A stretch of 64,000 nt of DNA. Origin: Streptomyces bicolor (GTDB lineage: Bacteria > Actinomycetota > Actinomycetes > Streptomycetales > Streptomycetaceae). The notes beneath the pieces were generated by a model. It did not search any database, had not been told where the DNA came from, and saw only the letters and a program-made list of their open reading frames with translations. Both the position numbers and the translations under genes were made by a program. Position 1 is the first letter of the stretch. Every line of letters starts with the position of its first letter. Location: the NCBI RefSeq assembly GCF_000719285.1, contig NZ_JOFS01000030.1, forward strand, positions 62,001-126,000, written 5' to 3'. Below, piece after piece: positions 24,556 to 32,464 of the stretch.

Positions 24556-26694
24556 ATGAGCACGGAAGCGCGTCGCGCCCCCGTCCCTCCACGTCCTACG
24601 GCGCCCCCACCGCCGGCCGTCCCGCCCCGCCCGACGACACCGCCGCGCCCCACGGAGCCGCCGACGCCCGGCAACGCGCAAGGTGACCAGCCGACCGCTC
24701 CGGGCCCGCAGCCCACATGGGCGCCCGACGAGACTTCACGAACCGAGGGGCCTGTGCGTGGCGGTGCGAGCGGGGGGCCGGGCTCTTTGACGGACGGGAC
24801 GGTGCCCGGTGGGTCCGGGGCGGCGCCGTACGGGATGCCGGGCGAGGCCGCACGCCGTGGCCCGGGTGCCCTGCCGGACGAGGCGATGCTCGGTGGGGAC
24901 GTGCGGCCGGGCTCGGCCGGTCCCGTGCCGTCGCGTGGTGCGGCCGCTGCGATGCCGGGAGCTCCGGTGAGCCCCGCCCGGCCCCCGTCCGGCACCGCCA
25001 GCGCATCCGATTCATCGATTACGTCCGGTATGTCAGGTACGTCGCCCTACACTCCCGATCTGCGGGTCTCCGCCTCCGGAGACGCCGACCCCATGGACCC
25101 GCCCCCACCCCGGGCCTCGGCACGTTTCCCGGACGCGCCGCCCACCGCCGGGCGCCCGGAGAGCGGCGGATCGTTGCGCCAGGAGGCCGCCGGGCAGGCG
25201 GCGCCCGGCGGCATACCGCCCCGCCCGGGCGAGCGGGCCTCGACACCGCGCCGTACGGGCGCCCCCGCCGAGACCGCGGCGGAGACCACCTTCAGGCTCC
25301 GGCCGATCCCCGCGGCCCCCACGCCCGAGTCCGACAACCGGCCGCCCTCCACGCCGGGTTCCACCGGCGTGCCTCCTCAGGCGGGCAACTCGGCCGGTGC
25401 CCCTTCCCGACCGGGCGGCAGCGGGCCCGCGCCGGGCTCGGCCGGTGTGCCTTCTCAGGCGGGCGCCTCCGGTGCACAGGGCTCGAGCGGCGCACCTTTC
25501 CGGCCCGCGAGCGGGCCCGCGCAGGGCTCCGCCGCCATGCCTCCCGCCTCGGCCACTCGTCCCGGCCCGGCACCCGCCGACCCCACTCGCCGTCCCGGTT
25601 CCACCCCGCCACCCCCGCGGCCCGGCGTATCGGCCCCGCTGCCTCCCGAGCGGGAACCTTCGGCCGGGCACCCGTCGGCGGGCAACGGGTATGCGGCCTC
25701 CGCGCCCACCCACGGCACGGGGCACCCCGCGAACGGCCATTCCCCCGGGTACTCCACGCCCGCCCACGCCACCGGACACCCCGCGAACGGCCAAGACCCC
25801 GCCTCCTTCGCCCCGGACCCCGCCCTCTCCTGGAGCGCCCCCATGACGCCGGGCGCGTCCCCGGGCGCCGGGCGGCCCTTCGTGTCGTTCGCGGAGCCCG
25901 AGGGGTACGACGAGCGGGCGCGACCGAGACCCCTCGGAGTGCGGATCCGGCCCCGGGTCGCCATGGCCGCCGCGTGCGTCGTGCTCGGGCTCGGTCTCAT
26001 CGGCGGGTCCGTGACCGGAAGCTGGCTGGTCGGGGAGCCCGGCGACGGCGGTGCGCAGGACACCTACGCCACGGCCGGGAGCCTGTGGCACAGCGTCCCC
26101 GTCGACCAGCTGTTCCCGCGTACGGTGATCGGCAAGGGCGCGGGACCCGGCGGCGCCGACCGGACCTGGACGCGGATCGCCGTAGCCCCGGACAGCGGCT
26201 GCGCCAACGCCTTCGACCCGCTGCTGCGCAAGGCCCTCGCGCCGGTCGGCTGTGAGCGCCTCCTGCGAGCCACGTACATCGACGCCACCCAGAGCCACGT
26301 CACCACCGTCGGCCTGCTCTTCACCGACGCCGACGCGGCGGCCATGCGCGCGCTCGACACCCGGTTCGCCAAACAGGGCCTGGACCGCCGCACCGACCTC
26401 ATGCCCCGCCCCTACGCGCCCAAGGGCACCCTGGCCGCCGGATTCGGCGACGAACAGCGCGCCTCCTGGACCGTGTCCGTCCTCACCGACGCCCCCGTCG
26501 TCGTCTACGCCGTCTCCGGCTGGGCCGACGACCGCACCGTCGACGAGCCCGAGTCCGCCGAGGAGGCCATGCGGTCCGGCAGTACCACGGCCGTCGCCCA
26601 GGCCGGCCTCGGCCACGAGGCACAGGGCCTCGCCGACCGTGTCGAACGCGCCCTGCGCAAGAACGTCGGCCCGGCCACGGAGCAGTCGTCATGA
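24556..26694 (+). CDS. Proline-rich single-pass membrane protein paired with subtilase
   Basis: 712 residues. The first 460 or so are low-complexity, rich in Pro, Gly, Ala and Ser, and predicted disordered and cytoplasmic. A transmembrane helix follows at about 466-490 (RVAMAAACVVLGLGLIGGSV). The extracytoplasmic domain of about 220 residues contains two cysteines (DSGCANAF, PVGCERLL) that may form a disulfide and ends in an amphipathic helix. ATG 24556 has a G-rich GGGGGG site close upstream. The gene overlaps the subtilase by four bases. No named family is recognised for the extracellular domain; the pairing implies joint action at the membrane. Confidence 0.75.
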   Translation: MSTEARRAPVPPRPTAPPPPAVPPRPTTPPRPTEPPTPGNAQGDQPTAPGPQPTWAPDETSRTEGPVRGGASGGPGSLTDGTVPGGSGAAPYGMPGEAARRGPGALPDEAMLGGDVRPGSAGPVPSRGAAAAMPGAPVSPARPPSGTASASDSSITSGMSGTSPYTPDLRVSASGDADPMDPPPPRASARFPDAPPTAGRPESGGSLRQEAAGQAAPGGIPPRPGERASTPRRTGAPAETAAETTFRLRPIPAAPTPESDNRPPSTPGSTGVPPQAGNSAGAPSRPGGSGPAPGSAGVPSQAGASGAQGSSGAPFRPASGPAQGSAAMPPASATRPGPAPADPTRRPGSTPPPPRPGVSAPLPPEREPSAGHPSAGNGYAASAPTHGTGHPANGHSPGYSTPAHATGHPANGQDPASFAPDPALSWSAPMTPGASPGAGRPFVSFAEPEGYDERARPRPLGVRIRPRVAMAAACVVLGLGLIGGSVTGSWLVGEPGDGGAQDTYATAGSLWHSVPVDQLFPRTVIGKGAGPGGADRTWTRIAVAPDSGCANAFDPLLRKALAPVGCERLLRATYIDATQSHVTTVGLLFTDADAAAMRALDTRFAKQGLDRRTDLMPRPYAPKGTLAAGFGDEQRASWTVSVLTDAPVVVYAVSGWADDRTVDEPESAEEAMRSGSTTAVAQAGLGHEAQGLADRVERALRKNVGPATEQSS

Positions 26695-27902
26695 ACCCCG
26701 GCACGACCAACGTGGTGACCACGCCCCGGAGGACCTTCATGAGCCGCCGTACCGCCCCGCTCGCCGTCCTCCTCGCCGCCGGCCTCGCCCTCCTGCCCCC
26801 CACCGCCGCGCACGCCGACTCGATACGCGCCCGCCAGTGGGCCCTGGACGCCATGCACACCCAGGAGGCCTGGCAGACGACCAAGGGCGCCGGCGTCACC
26901 GTCGCCGTCCTCGACACCGGCGTCGAGCCCGACCACCCCGACCTGGCCGGCAACGTCCTCGAAGGCAAGGACATGGTCGGCTTCGGCGCCGAGCCCGGCG
27001 ATCGCGCCTGGGCCCGGCACGGCACCGCGATGGCCGGCATCATCGCCGGTCACGGGCACGGCGCCGGCAACGGCGACGGTGTCATGGGCATCGCCCCCGA
27101 GGCCAAGATCCTCCCTGTCCGCGTCATCCTGGAGGACGGCGACTCCGCCCGCGCCAAGGCCCGCAGCACCCGCGGCAACGCCCTCGCCGAAGGCATCCGC
27201 TGGGCCGCCGACCACGGCGCCGACGTCATCAACCTCTCCCTCGGCGACGACTCCAAGTCCGCCCACCCCGAGGCGGGGGAGGACGAGGCCGTCCAGTACG
27301 CCCTGAAGAAGGGCGCCGTCGTCGTCGCCTCAGCCGGCAACGGCGGCGAGAAGGGCGACCACATCTCCTACCCGGCCGCCTACCCGGGCGTCATCGCCGC
27401 GACCGCCGTCGACCGCTACGGCACGCGCGCCTCCTTCTCCACCCGCCGCTGGTACGCCACGGTCAGCGCCCCCGGCGTCGACGTCGTCATCGCCGACCCC
27501 GACCACAAGTACTACGAGGGCTGGGGCACGAGCGCCGCGGCCGCCTTCGTCTCCGGAGCGGTGGCCCTGATCAAGGCCGCCCACCCCGGCCTGACCCCGG
27601 CCCAGATCAAGAAGCTCCTGGAGGACACCGCCCGCGACGCCCCCAGCGACGGCCGCGACGACTCCCGCGGCTACGGCTTCATCGATCCGGCCGCCGCCAT
27701 CAAGAAGGCCGCGACCATCAAGCCGAAGAACCTCCAGGCGGCGGCGTACGGCGAGCAGTACTTCGGCTCGGGCCCCGAAGCCGGCAAGTCCGACGACGAC
27801 GCGACGAGTTGGACCGCCGCGCTCGCGGGCGGCGCCGGCGTCCTGCTGCTGATCGCAGCGGTCGTGGTACTGCGCGGCCGCCGCGGACGCCACGACTTCT
27901 GA
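26691..27902 (+). CDS. Membrane-anchored subtilisin-like protease (mycosin-like, S8)
   Basis: 403 residues: a signal sequence (TAPLAVLLAAGLALLPPTAAHA), an S8 catalytic domain with Asp75 (AVLDTGVEPDHPDL), His110 (RHGTAMAGIIAG) and Ser281 (GWGTSAAAAFVSG), then a C-terminal membrane helix (GGAGVLLLIAAVVVL) and basic tail. This layout is that of mycosins of type VII secretion systems, although no ESX genes are in the window. ATG 26691 is four bases inside the previous gene with GGAG upstream. ATG 26739, with GGAGG six bases upstream, is an alternative that begins at the signal peptide. The active site faces outside the cell. Confidence 0.88.
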   Translation: MNPGTTNVVTTPRRTFMSRRTAPLAVLLAAGLALLPPTAAHADSIRARQWALDAMHTQEAWQTTKGAGVTVAVLDTGVEPDHPDLAGNVLEGKDMVGFGAEPGDRAWARHGTAMAGIIAGHGHGAGNGDGVMGIAPEAKILPVRVILEDGDSARAKARSTRGNALAEGIRWAADHGADVINLSLGDDSKSAHPEAGEDEAVQYALKKGAVVVASAGNGGEKGDHISYPAAYPGVIAATAVDRYGTRASFSTRRWYATVSAPGVDVVIADPDHKYYEGWGTSAAAAFVSGAVALIKAAHPGLTPAQIKKLLEDTARDAPSDGRDDSRGYGFIDPAAAIKKAATIKPKNLQAAAYGEQYFGSGPEAGKSDDDATSWTAALAGGAGVLLLIAAVVVLRGRRGRHDF

Positions 27903-27949
27903 GGCTTCTCAGCCTTCTGAGGCGCGCCGGAGCCTAACCCCACCAGAAG

Positions 27950-28150
27950 CACCAGTGCCCGGAGGGAACTTGGCGCTCCGCGACATCCGTGGGGCCAGCT
28001 GAACCGCGACGTCGTGCACGGCACGCAGATGGGCAGCCAGCCGCGGCGGGGCATCGAGGGCGCGAAGAAGGTCCGCCACCGGCGCCGGGAGCGGCCGCAG
28101 GGGCGGATCGACGGGGGGCCGACAGGGCTCGGGACAGGAGGTCCGACGAC
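27950..28150 (-). pseudogene. Possible N-terminal remnant of an HD-domain phosphohydrolase
   Basis: In the gap of about 320 bp between subtilase and beta-lactamase-like genes, one minus-strand frame reads LPAPVADLLRALDAPPRLAA followed by HLRAVHDVAVQL. I recall this as the N-terminus of actinobacterial HD-domain hydrolases. It has no start codon nearby in frame and is cut off after about 45 residues, before any HD motif. If correct, it is a deletion remnant. No other gene is seen in 27903-28225. Confidence 0.35.
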
Positions 28151-28225
28151 GGCACCGCGTCAGGCTACTGACGTTCGAACCGAAGGGCGACCGGAAACGG
28201 ATGCCGGTCCAGGGTGCCTGATCGG

Positions 28226-29248
28226 CTACGACGCCGCCGTGGCGGACACCGACGGGGCAGCGGACGCCCCGGCGGCCCCCTCCCCGGCGAACACCGACAC
28301 CGCCGCCACCGCCGTCGCCTCGACCAGCGAAATCCCCTTCGCCTGCGTCACGTTGCCGTGGGACAGCGCGGCCACCAGACAGCCATGGCCGTCGACCGTC
28401 ACCCGCCCCACGCTGTTGATGACCCACAGCCCGGTGGCCGTACGCGGCAGCCACCCGTTCTTCAGCGCCCACGCGTCGCTGTCGCCCGCTGCCGACACCC
28501 CCCACCGCTGGCCCACGGCGATCTGCCCCATCAGCCCGCTCAGATACGTCCGCGAGGCCTCGCTCAGCTCGGACTCCTCGCCCACGAACACCTGCCGCAA
28601 CAACTGGAGTTGATCGGCCGCCGTGGTCTGCGTCAGGCCCCACAGCATCCCGTCGCCGCCCTCGGTCTCCGTCAGCCCGAAGCGCTCGTTCGCCGCGTCG
28701 AGCCCCTCCGCCCGCCCGATCGTCCGCCACAGCTCCGACGCGGCGGCGTTGTCGCTGTTCTCGATCATCGCGCTCGCGTACGACTGCTCCGCCGCAGTCA
28801 GCTCCCGCCCCTCGTCCTGCGCCCGCAGCAGGAGCGCCGCCAGGATGTCGACCTTGACGATGCTCGCCGTGTCGAAGGCGCCGTCGCCGTACCCGGCGCT
28901 CTCACCGGACTCCGTGTCCAGCACCGCCACCGACACCTCGGCCCCGTCCGGGATGTCCACCGACTCCATGGCCGTCGCCAGCAGCTCGTCGTGATCCACC
29001 GTCGGCCGCGCCACAGGTTCCACCGATGCCTCCCCGCTCACTGGGACCGCAGCCGAAGGCGAGGGCGAGGCCGACGGCGACGCGGCCGACGATACGGCCC
29101 TCCCCCCGGAGTGCGCCTGCGCCTTCATGTACACGGTTCCGGCGGCCGTACCGCCGAGGACGGTGACGGCGGCGAGGGCGCCGTACCAAAGGGAGCGGCG
29201 CTTTCCCGGACGAGCGCGGCGGCTTCGGCGGGCTCCGGAGGACTCCAT
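28226..29248 (-). CDS. Secreted class-A beta-lactamase-fold serine hydrolase
   Basis: 340 residues. A basic N-terminus and signal/anchor helix (WYGALAAVTVLGGTAAGTVY) are followed by a Ser/Pro/Ala-rich linker and a penicillin-interacting domain. The active-site motifs are Ser129-x-x-Lys132 (SIVK), Ser165-Asp166-Asn167 (SDN) and Lys263-Asn264-Gly265 (KNG in place of KTG). The catalytic residues for acylation are present; the general-base Glu of true class-A beta-lactamases is not obvious. It could be a beta-lactamase or a cell-wall hydrolase/sensor. ATG 29248 start. It is divergent from the sseB-like gene by about 150 bp. Confidence 0.82.
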   Translation of the reverse strand: MESSGARRSRRARPGKRRSLWYGALAAVTVLGGTAAGTVYMKAQAHSGGRAVSSAASPSASPSPSAAVPVSGEASVEPVARPTVDHDELLATAMESVDIPDGAEVSVAVLDTESGESAGYGDGAFDTASIVKVDILAALLLRAQDEGRELTAAEQSYASAMIENSDNAAASELWRTIGRAEGLDAANERFGLTETEGGDGMLWGLTQTTAADQLQLLRQVFVGEESELSEASRTYLSGLMGQIAVGQRWGVSAAGDSDAWALKNGWLPRTATGLWVINSVGRVTVDGHGCLVAALSHGNVTQAKGISLVEATAVAAVSVFAGEGAAGASAAPSVSATAAS

Positions 29249-29397
29249 GTCCGCGATCGTGGAGGCGGCGTCTGTGCGTGCCGTTAGACGGACGTTAGAT
29301 CTGTGTCAGAGAAACGCAGATTGCGCAGAGGTGTGTCACGGCACGGTTTCCGGGGCCGCACAAGCGCAGCAGCATCCCCCCGATAGGGTCGGTGACC

Positions 29398-30129
29398 GTG
29401 GCGAACAAGAACATTCCCGACTCTCCCTTCTCCGACGACGACGGCACCGCCGATCCCCGGCTGAGCGCAGCGCTCGCCGCCTGGGCCGAGGACCGCACCG
29501 CCGAGGGGCCCGTCCTGGCGGCGCTCAAGGACGCCCGGCTGCTCGTCCCCGTCGTGGCCGTGCTCGGCGAGGTCGAGGAGGACGAGAACGGCTTGCGCCG
29601 CGAGAAGACCAGCGACATGGCCGTACCGACCCTGAAGGCCGGCGATCGCACTGCCCTGCCCGCCTTCACGTCCACCGACTCCCTCGCCCGCTGGGACCCG
29701 GCGGCCCGCCCCGTCGCCGTACCCCTGCACCAGGCCCTGCAGGCCGCCGTGCACGAGAAGGCGGACACGATCGTGCTGGACATGGCCGGTCCGGTGCCCT
29801 ACGAGCTGACGGGGCGGGCCCTGCTCGCGCTCGCCGAGGGGCGTACCACCACGGATCCGCTGGCCGACCCGGCCGTGCGGGAGGCGGTGCGCGCCGCCGT
29901 CGCCGCCGAGCCCGCCGTGCTCAGCGCCCACCTCGGGCCCGGACAGGCCGACGGCACCCTCGCCCTCGTACTCGACGAGTCCGCCGTACCCGCCCAGGCC
30001 GCCCGCGCGGTCGCCGAGCGGCTCGCCGCCGACGAAACACTGAGGGCCCGCCTGCTGCGCGGCCTCGACCTGGCACTGCTGCCGGCCGGGACGACACCTC
30101 CGGGCGAGCCCCTGTACGTACGCGGATGA
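29398..30129 (+). CDS. SseB-family protein
   Basis: A 243-residue cytoplasmic protein with the SseB N-terminal domain (LLVPVVAVLGEVE, TDSLARWDPAARPVAVPL). The C-terminal part carries alternating Ala-rich helices. SseB of E. coli alters serine sensitivity, but the molecular role is not known. A -10-like TAGGGT at 29384-29389 places the transcription start near GTG 29398, so this mRNA may be leaderless; GTG 29392 is in frame two codons earlier. It ends one base before the stop of the convergent DUF1844 gene. Confidence 0.82.
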   Translation: MANKNIPDSPFSDDDGTADPRLSAALAAWAEDRTAEGPVLAALKDARLLVPVVAVLGEVEEDENGLRREKTSDMAVPTLKAGDRTALPAFTSTDSLARWDPAARPVAVPLHQALQAAVHEKADTIVLDMAGPVPYELTGRALLALAEGRTTTDPLADPAVREAVRAAVAAEPAVLSAHLGPGQADGTLALVLDESAVPAQAARAVAERLAADETLRARLLRGLDLALLPAGTTPPGEPLYVRG

Positions 30130-30130
30130 A

Positions 30131-30508
30131 CTAGCCGTAGACCGGGCCCGTGTACTTCTCGCCCGGCCCCTGACCCGGCTCGTCCGGGACGATCGACGCC
30201 TCGCGGAACGCCAGCTGCAGCGACTTCAGGCCGTCGCGCAGCGGGGCCGCGTGGAAGGAGCTGATCTCGGTCGTGCTCGCGTCCAGCAGCCCGGCGAGGG
30301 CGTGCACCAGCTTGCGGGCCTCGTCCAGGTCCTTGTACTTGTCGCCCTCGTCGGTCAGACCGAGCTTCACGGCGGCGGCGCTCATCAGGTTGACGGCGAC
30401 CGTCACGATCACCTCGACGGCGGGGACCTCGGCGATGTCCCGGGTCATGGCGTCGAAGTCGGTCGGGCCGGAGGTCTCGGGGGTGTTCGAGGGGGAGGTG
30501 TCACTCAT
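30131..30508 (-). CDS. DUF1844 protein
   Basis: A 125-residue cytoplasmic protein. The conserved core is VIVTVAVNLMSAAAVKLGL, followed by DLDEARKLVHALAGLLDAS, matching DUF1844, often encoded beside infC in actinobacteria. The N-terminus is a Ser/Thr/Pro-rich tail, and the C-terminus GPGEKYTGPVYG looks disordered. ATG 30508 start. It is divergent from infC by about 360 bp of leader. Function unknown. Confidence 0.88.
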   Translation of the reverse strand: MSDTSPSNTPETSGPTDFDAMTRDIAEVPAVEVIVTVAVNLMSAAAVKLGLTDEGDKYKDLDEARKLVHALAGLLDASTTEISSFHAAPLRDGLKSLQLAFREASIVPDEPGQGPGEKYTGPVYG

Positions 30509-30539
30509 GCCTCACACGATAGGCCCCGGTGCACACCGG

Positions 30540-30569
30540 TTCGCGCCACCCCCGGGATGCTGCTAACCT
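30540..30569 (+). promoter_or_regulatory. Candidate infC operon promoter
   Basis: TTCGCG (30540-30545), an 18-nt spacer and TAACCT (30564-30569), about 300 bp upstream of infC and before the structured leader. A moderate match only. Confidence 0.35.
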
Positions 30570-30627
30570 TGTGTAACGACCGGCTGGACACGTATGTGCT
30601 CAGCCCACAAGTGGAGGCTCCGATCTC

Positions 30628-30786
30628 CCACCTGACCGTCCTCTGGGACGGCGGGTCACCCGGTCAGGTGGCCACCATCGTTCCGTACGGACGATGGAGT
30701 CGCCCGAAATCGCGCCCCGCGATCATCGCGGCGGTGCTCCGGTAGTGTTTTGGAGCCCCGCCTGTGATCGTCCGGGGCATTTTTTG
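30628..30786 (+). promoter_or_regulatory. Structured infC leader with intrinsic terminator (attenuator)
   Basis: Three hairpins in order. The first has an 11-bp perfect stem (CCACCTGACCG at 30628-30638 with its complement at 30661-30671). The second is CCATCG/CGATGG (30675-30680 and 30692-30697) enclosing the palindrome TCCGTACGGA. The third is GCCCCG/CGGGGC (30755-30778), followed directly by ATTTTTTG. The last is a textbook Rho-independent terminator inside the leader, and GGTGGCCACC between hairpins 1 and 2 allows alternative pairing. This looks like transcription attenuation of infC-rpmI-rplT, comparable in role to the L20 leader of Firmicutes. Confidence 0.65.
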
Positions 30787-30870
30787 TGCTTCGGCGCGGT
30801 TAGGTCTTACGAAAGAAGACATACGCGGCTGTCCGCCAGACCGCCGTGTGGTGCTAACCGAGGAGGATCC

Positions 30871-31518
30871 ATCAGCGCCGAGCCCCGCATCAACGACCGG
30901 ATTCGCGTTCCCGAGGTGCGACTTGTCGGTCCCAGTGGCGAGCAGGTGGGCATCGTCCCGCTGGCCAAGGCACTGGAGCTTGCCCAGGAGTACGACCTCG
31001 ATCTCGTCGAGGTAGCGGCGAACGCCCGTCCGCCCGTGTGCAAGCTCATGGACTACGGGAAGTTCAAGTACGAGTCGGCCATGAAGGCCCGTGAGGCGCG
31101 CAAGAACCAGGCGCACACGGTCATCAAGGAGATGAAGCTCCGGCCGAAGATCGACCCGCACGACTATGACACCAAGAAGGGTCACGTCGTCCGGTTCCTC
31201 AAGCAGGGCGACAAGGTCAAGATCACGATCATGTTCCGTGGTCGCGAGCAGTCCCGGCCCGAGCTGGGCTACCGACTGCTGCAGAAGCTCGCGGAGGACG
31301 TTCAGGACCTCGGGTTCGTCGAGTCGAACCCGAAGCAGGACGGCCGAAACATGATCATGGTTCTCGGTCCGCACAAGAAGAAGACCGAGGCGATGGCCGA
31401 GGCCCGCCAGGCGCAGGAAGCCCGCAAGGCCGAAGCGAAGGCCAACCCCGGCAAGTCGCAGAACGCCGCGGACGCCGAGATCGCCGAGGCCCCTGCCGAG
31501 GCTTCCGCCGAGGCGTGA
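30871..31518 (+). CDS. infC: Translation initiation factor IF-3, apparent ATC start
   Basis: 215 residues from the proposed start. IF-3N begins [20 protein letters not shown]; the linker and IF-3C contain [30 protein letters not shown] and [12 protein letters not shown]. The Ala/Glu-rich C-terminal extension (after [15 protein letters not shown]) is usual in Streptomyces. No ATG, GTG or TTG lies near the conserved N-terminus. AGGAGG (30861-30866) is four bases before ATC 30871, so translation most likely begins at AUC, as expected for IF-3, which discriminates against non-canonical starts and so limits its own synthesis. In-frame canonical starts exist only far upstream (30694 and around 30745), within the leader. 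Confidence 0.93.
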   Translation: MSAEPRINDRIRVPEVRLVGPSGEQVGIVPLAKALELAQEYDLDLVEVAANARPPVCKLMDYGKFKYESAMKAREARKNQAHTVIKEMKLRPKIDPHDYDTKKGHVVRFLKQGDKVKITIMFRGREQSRPELGYRLLQKLAEDVQDLGFVESNPKQDGRNMIMVLGPHKKKTEAMAEARQAQEARKAEAKANPGKSQNAADAEIAEAPAEASAEA

Positions 31519-31573
31519 TCCCGGGGGATCCAGGTCCCCAGGACGTAACCGATACAAGAGCGACGCTCCACCG

Positions 31574-31595
31574 TGCCCGGTTTCACGACCGGGCA
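31574..31595 (+). other. Hairpin in the infC-rpmI spacer
   Basis: TGCCCGGT and ACCGGGCA pair perfectly around TTCACG, 55 bp after infC and 34 bp before rpmI. It may tune read-through or message stability between the IF-3 and ribosomal protein genes. Confidence 0.5.
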
Positions 31596-31628
31596 TCGGA
31601 GCGCCATCTACGAGGAGAGAACGGCGCT

Positions 31629-31823
31629 ATGCCGAAGAACAAGTCGCACAGCGGTGCCAGCAAGCGCTTCAAGGTCACCGGCTCCGGCAAGGTGCTCCGT
31701 GAGCGCGCCGGCAAGCGCCACCTGCTCGAGCACAAGTCGTCCCGTCTGACGCGTCGCCTCACCGGCAACGCCGAGATGGCCCCGGGCGACGCCAAGAAGA
31801 TCAAGAAGCTTCTCGGCAAGTGA
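31629..31823 (+). CDS. rpmI: 50S ribosomal protein L35
   Basis: 64 residues, the standard length. [20 protein letters not shown] and [10 protein letters not shown] are the family signature. It lies between infC and rplT as in nearly all bacteria. GAGGAG lies 11 bases upstream of ATG 31629, rather far. Strongly basic. Confidence 0.97.
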   Translation: MPKNKSHSGASKRFKVTGSGKVLRERAGKRHLLEHKSSRLTRRLTGNAEMAPGDAKKIKKLLGK

Positions 31824-31829
31824 CGTACC

Positions 31830-31850
31830 CGGCGCTTCGACTGAGCGCCG
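31830..31850 (+). other. Hairpin in the rpmI-rplT spacer
   Basis: CGGCGCT and AGCGCCG pair around TCGACTG, just after the rpmI stop. It is a possible processing or attenuation structure within the operon. Confidence 0.4.
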
Positions 31851-31924
31851 TACGTCTGGACCGGGACCCAATCGATACCGGGCCGTGTGAGTCCAACCGC
31901 GGCCCCGCTACAAGGAGTTAAAAA

Positions 31925-32308
31925 GTGGCACGCGTCAAGCGGGCAGTGAACGCCCACAAGAAGCGCCGGGCGATCCTCGAGCAGGCCTCCGGCTACCGCG
32001 GTCAGCGTTCGCGCCTGTACCGCAAGGCCAAGGAGCAGGTCACCCACTCGCTGGTCTACAACTACAACGACCGCAAGAAGCGCAAGGGCGACTTCCGTCA
32101 GCTGTGGATCCAGCGCATCAACGCCGCTGCCCGCGCCAACGGCATCACCTACAACCGCTTCATCCAGGGCCTGAAGGCCGCCAACGTCGAGGTCGACCGC
32201 AAGATCCTCGCCGAGCTGGCCGTCAACGACGCGGGCGCGTTCGCCGCGCTGGTCGAGGTCGCCCAGAAGGCGCTCCCGAGCGACGTCAACGCGCCGAAGG
32301 CCGCGTGA
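31925..32308 (+). CDS. rplT: 50S ribosomal protein L20
   Basis: 127 residues, family length. It begins [20 protein letters not shown] and contains the RNA-binding [20 protein letters not shown] and [13 protein letters not shown] 31925 follows AAGGAG by seven bases. L20 is an early 23S rRNA assembly protein and in several bacteria represses its own infC-rpmI-rplT operon, which is relevant to the structured leader upstream. A terminator follows at 32340. Confidence 0.97.
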   Translation: MARVKRAVNAHKKRRAILEQASGYRGQRSRLYRKAKEQVTHSLVYNYNDRKKRKGDFRQLWIQRINAAARANGITYNRFIQGLKAANVEVDRKILAELAVNDAGAFAALVEVAQKALPSDVNAPKAA

Positions 32309-32339
32309 CGCCACGCTCGGCCTGAGCCGACGTGACTGG

Positions 32340-32371
32340 ACGGACCCGTGGGTTTCTGCCTGCGGGTCCGT
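32340..32371 (+). terminator. Terminator after rplT
   Basis: A 9-bp perfect stem (ACGGACCCG with CGGGTCCGT) around a 14-nt loop, followed by TGTGTTG, 31 bp after the rplT stop. Confidence 0.85.
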
Positions 32372-32464
32372 TGTGTTGAGTAGTGCGGCGGGTTCGGCAC
32401 CGCCGAACGCCGCCGTCGTGGTTGATCGCCGTCGCGGCGGACAGAGACACCGAAAGTGAGCCCC

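Noticed and set aside
28160..28200. T-loop-like GTTCGAACC suggesting a tRNA
   Set aside because: No acceptor stem, D-arm or anticodon arm can be folded around it; no tRNA gene was found elsewhere in the window either.
30694..30870. N-terminal extension of IF-3 from ATG 30694
   Set aside because: It would run through the terminator hairpin and U-tract, and the extra residues have no resemblance to IF-3; the SD-ATC start fits better.
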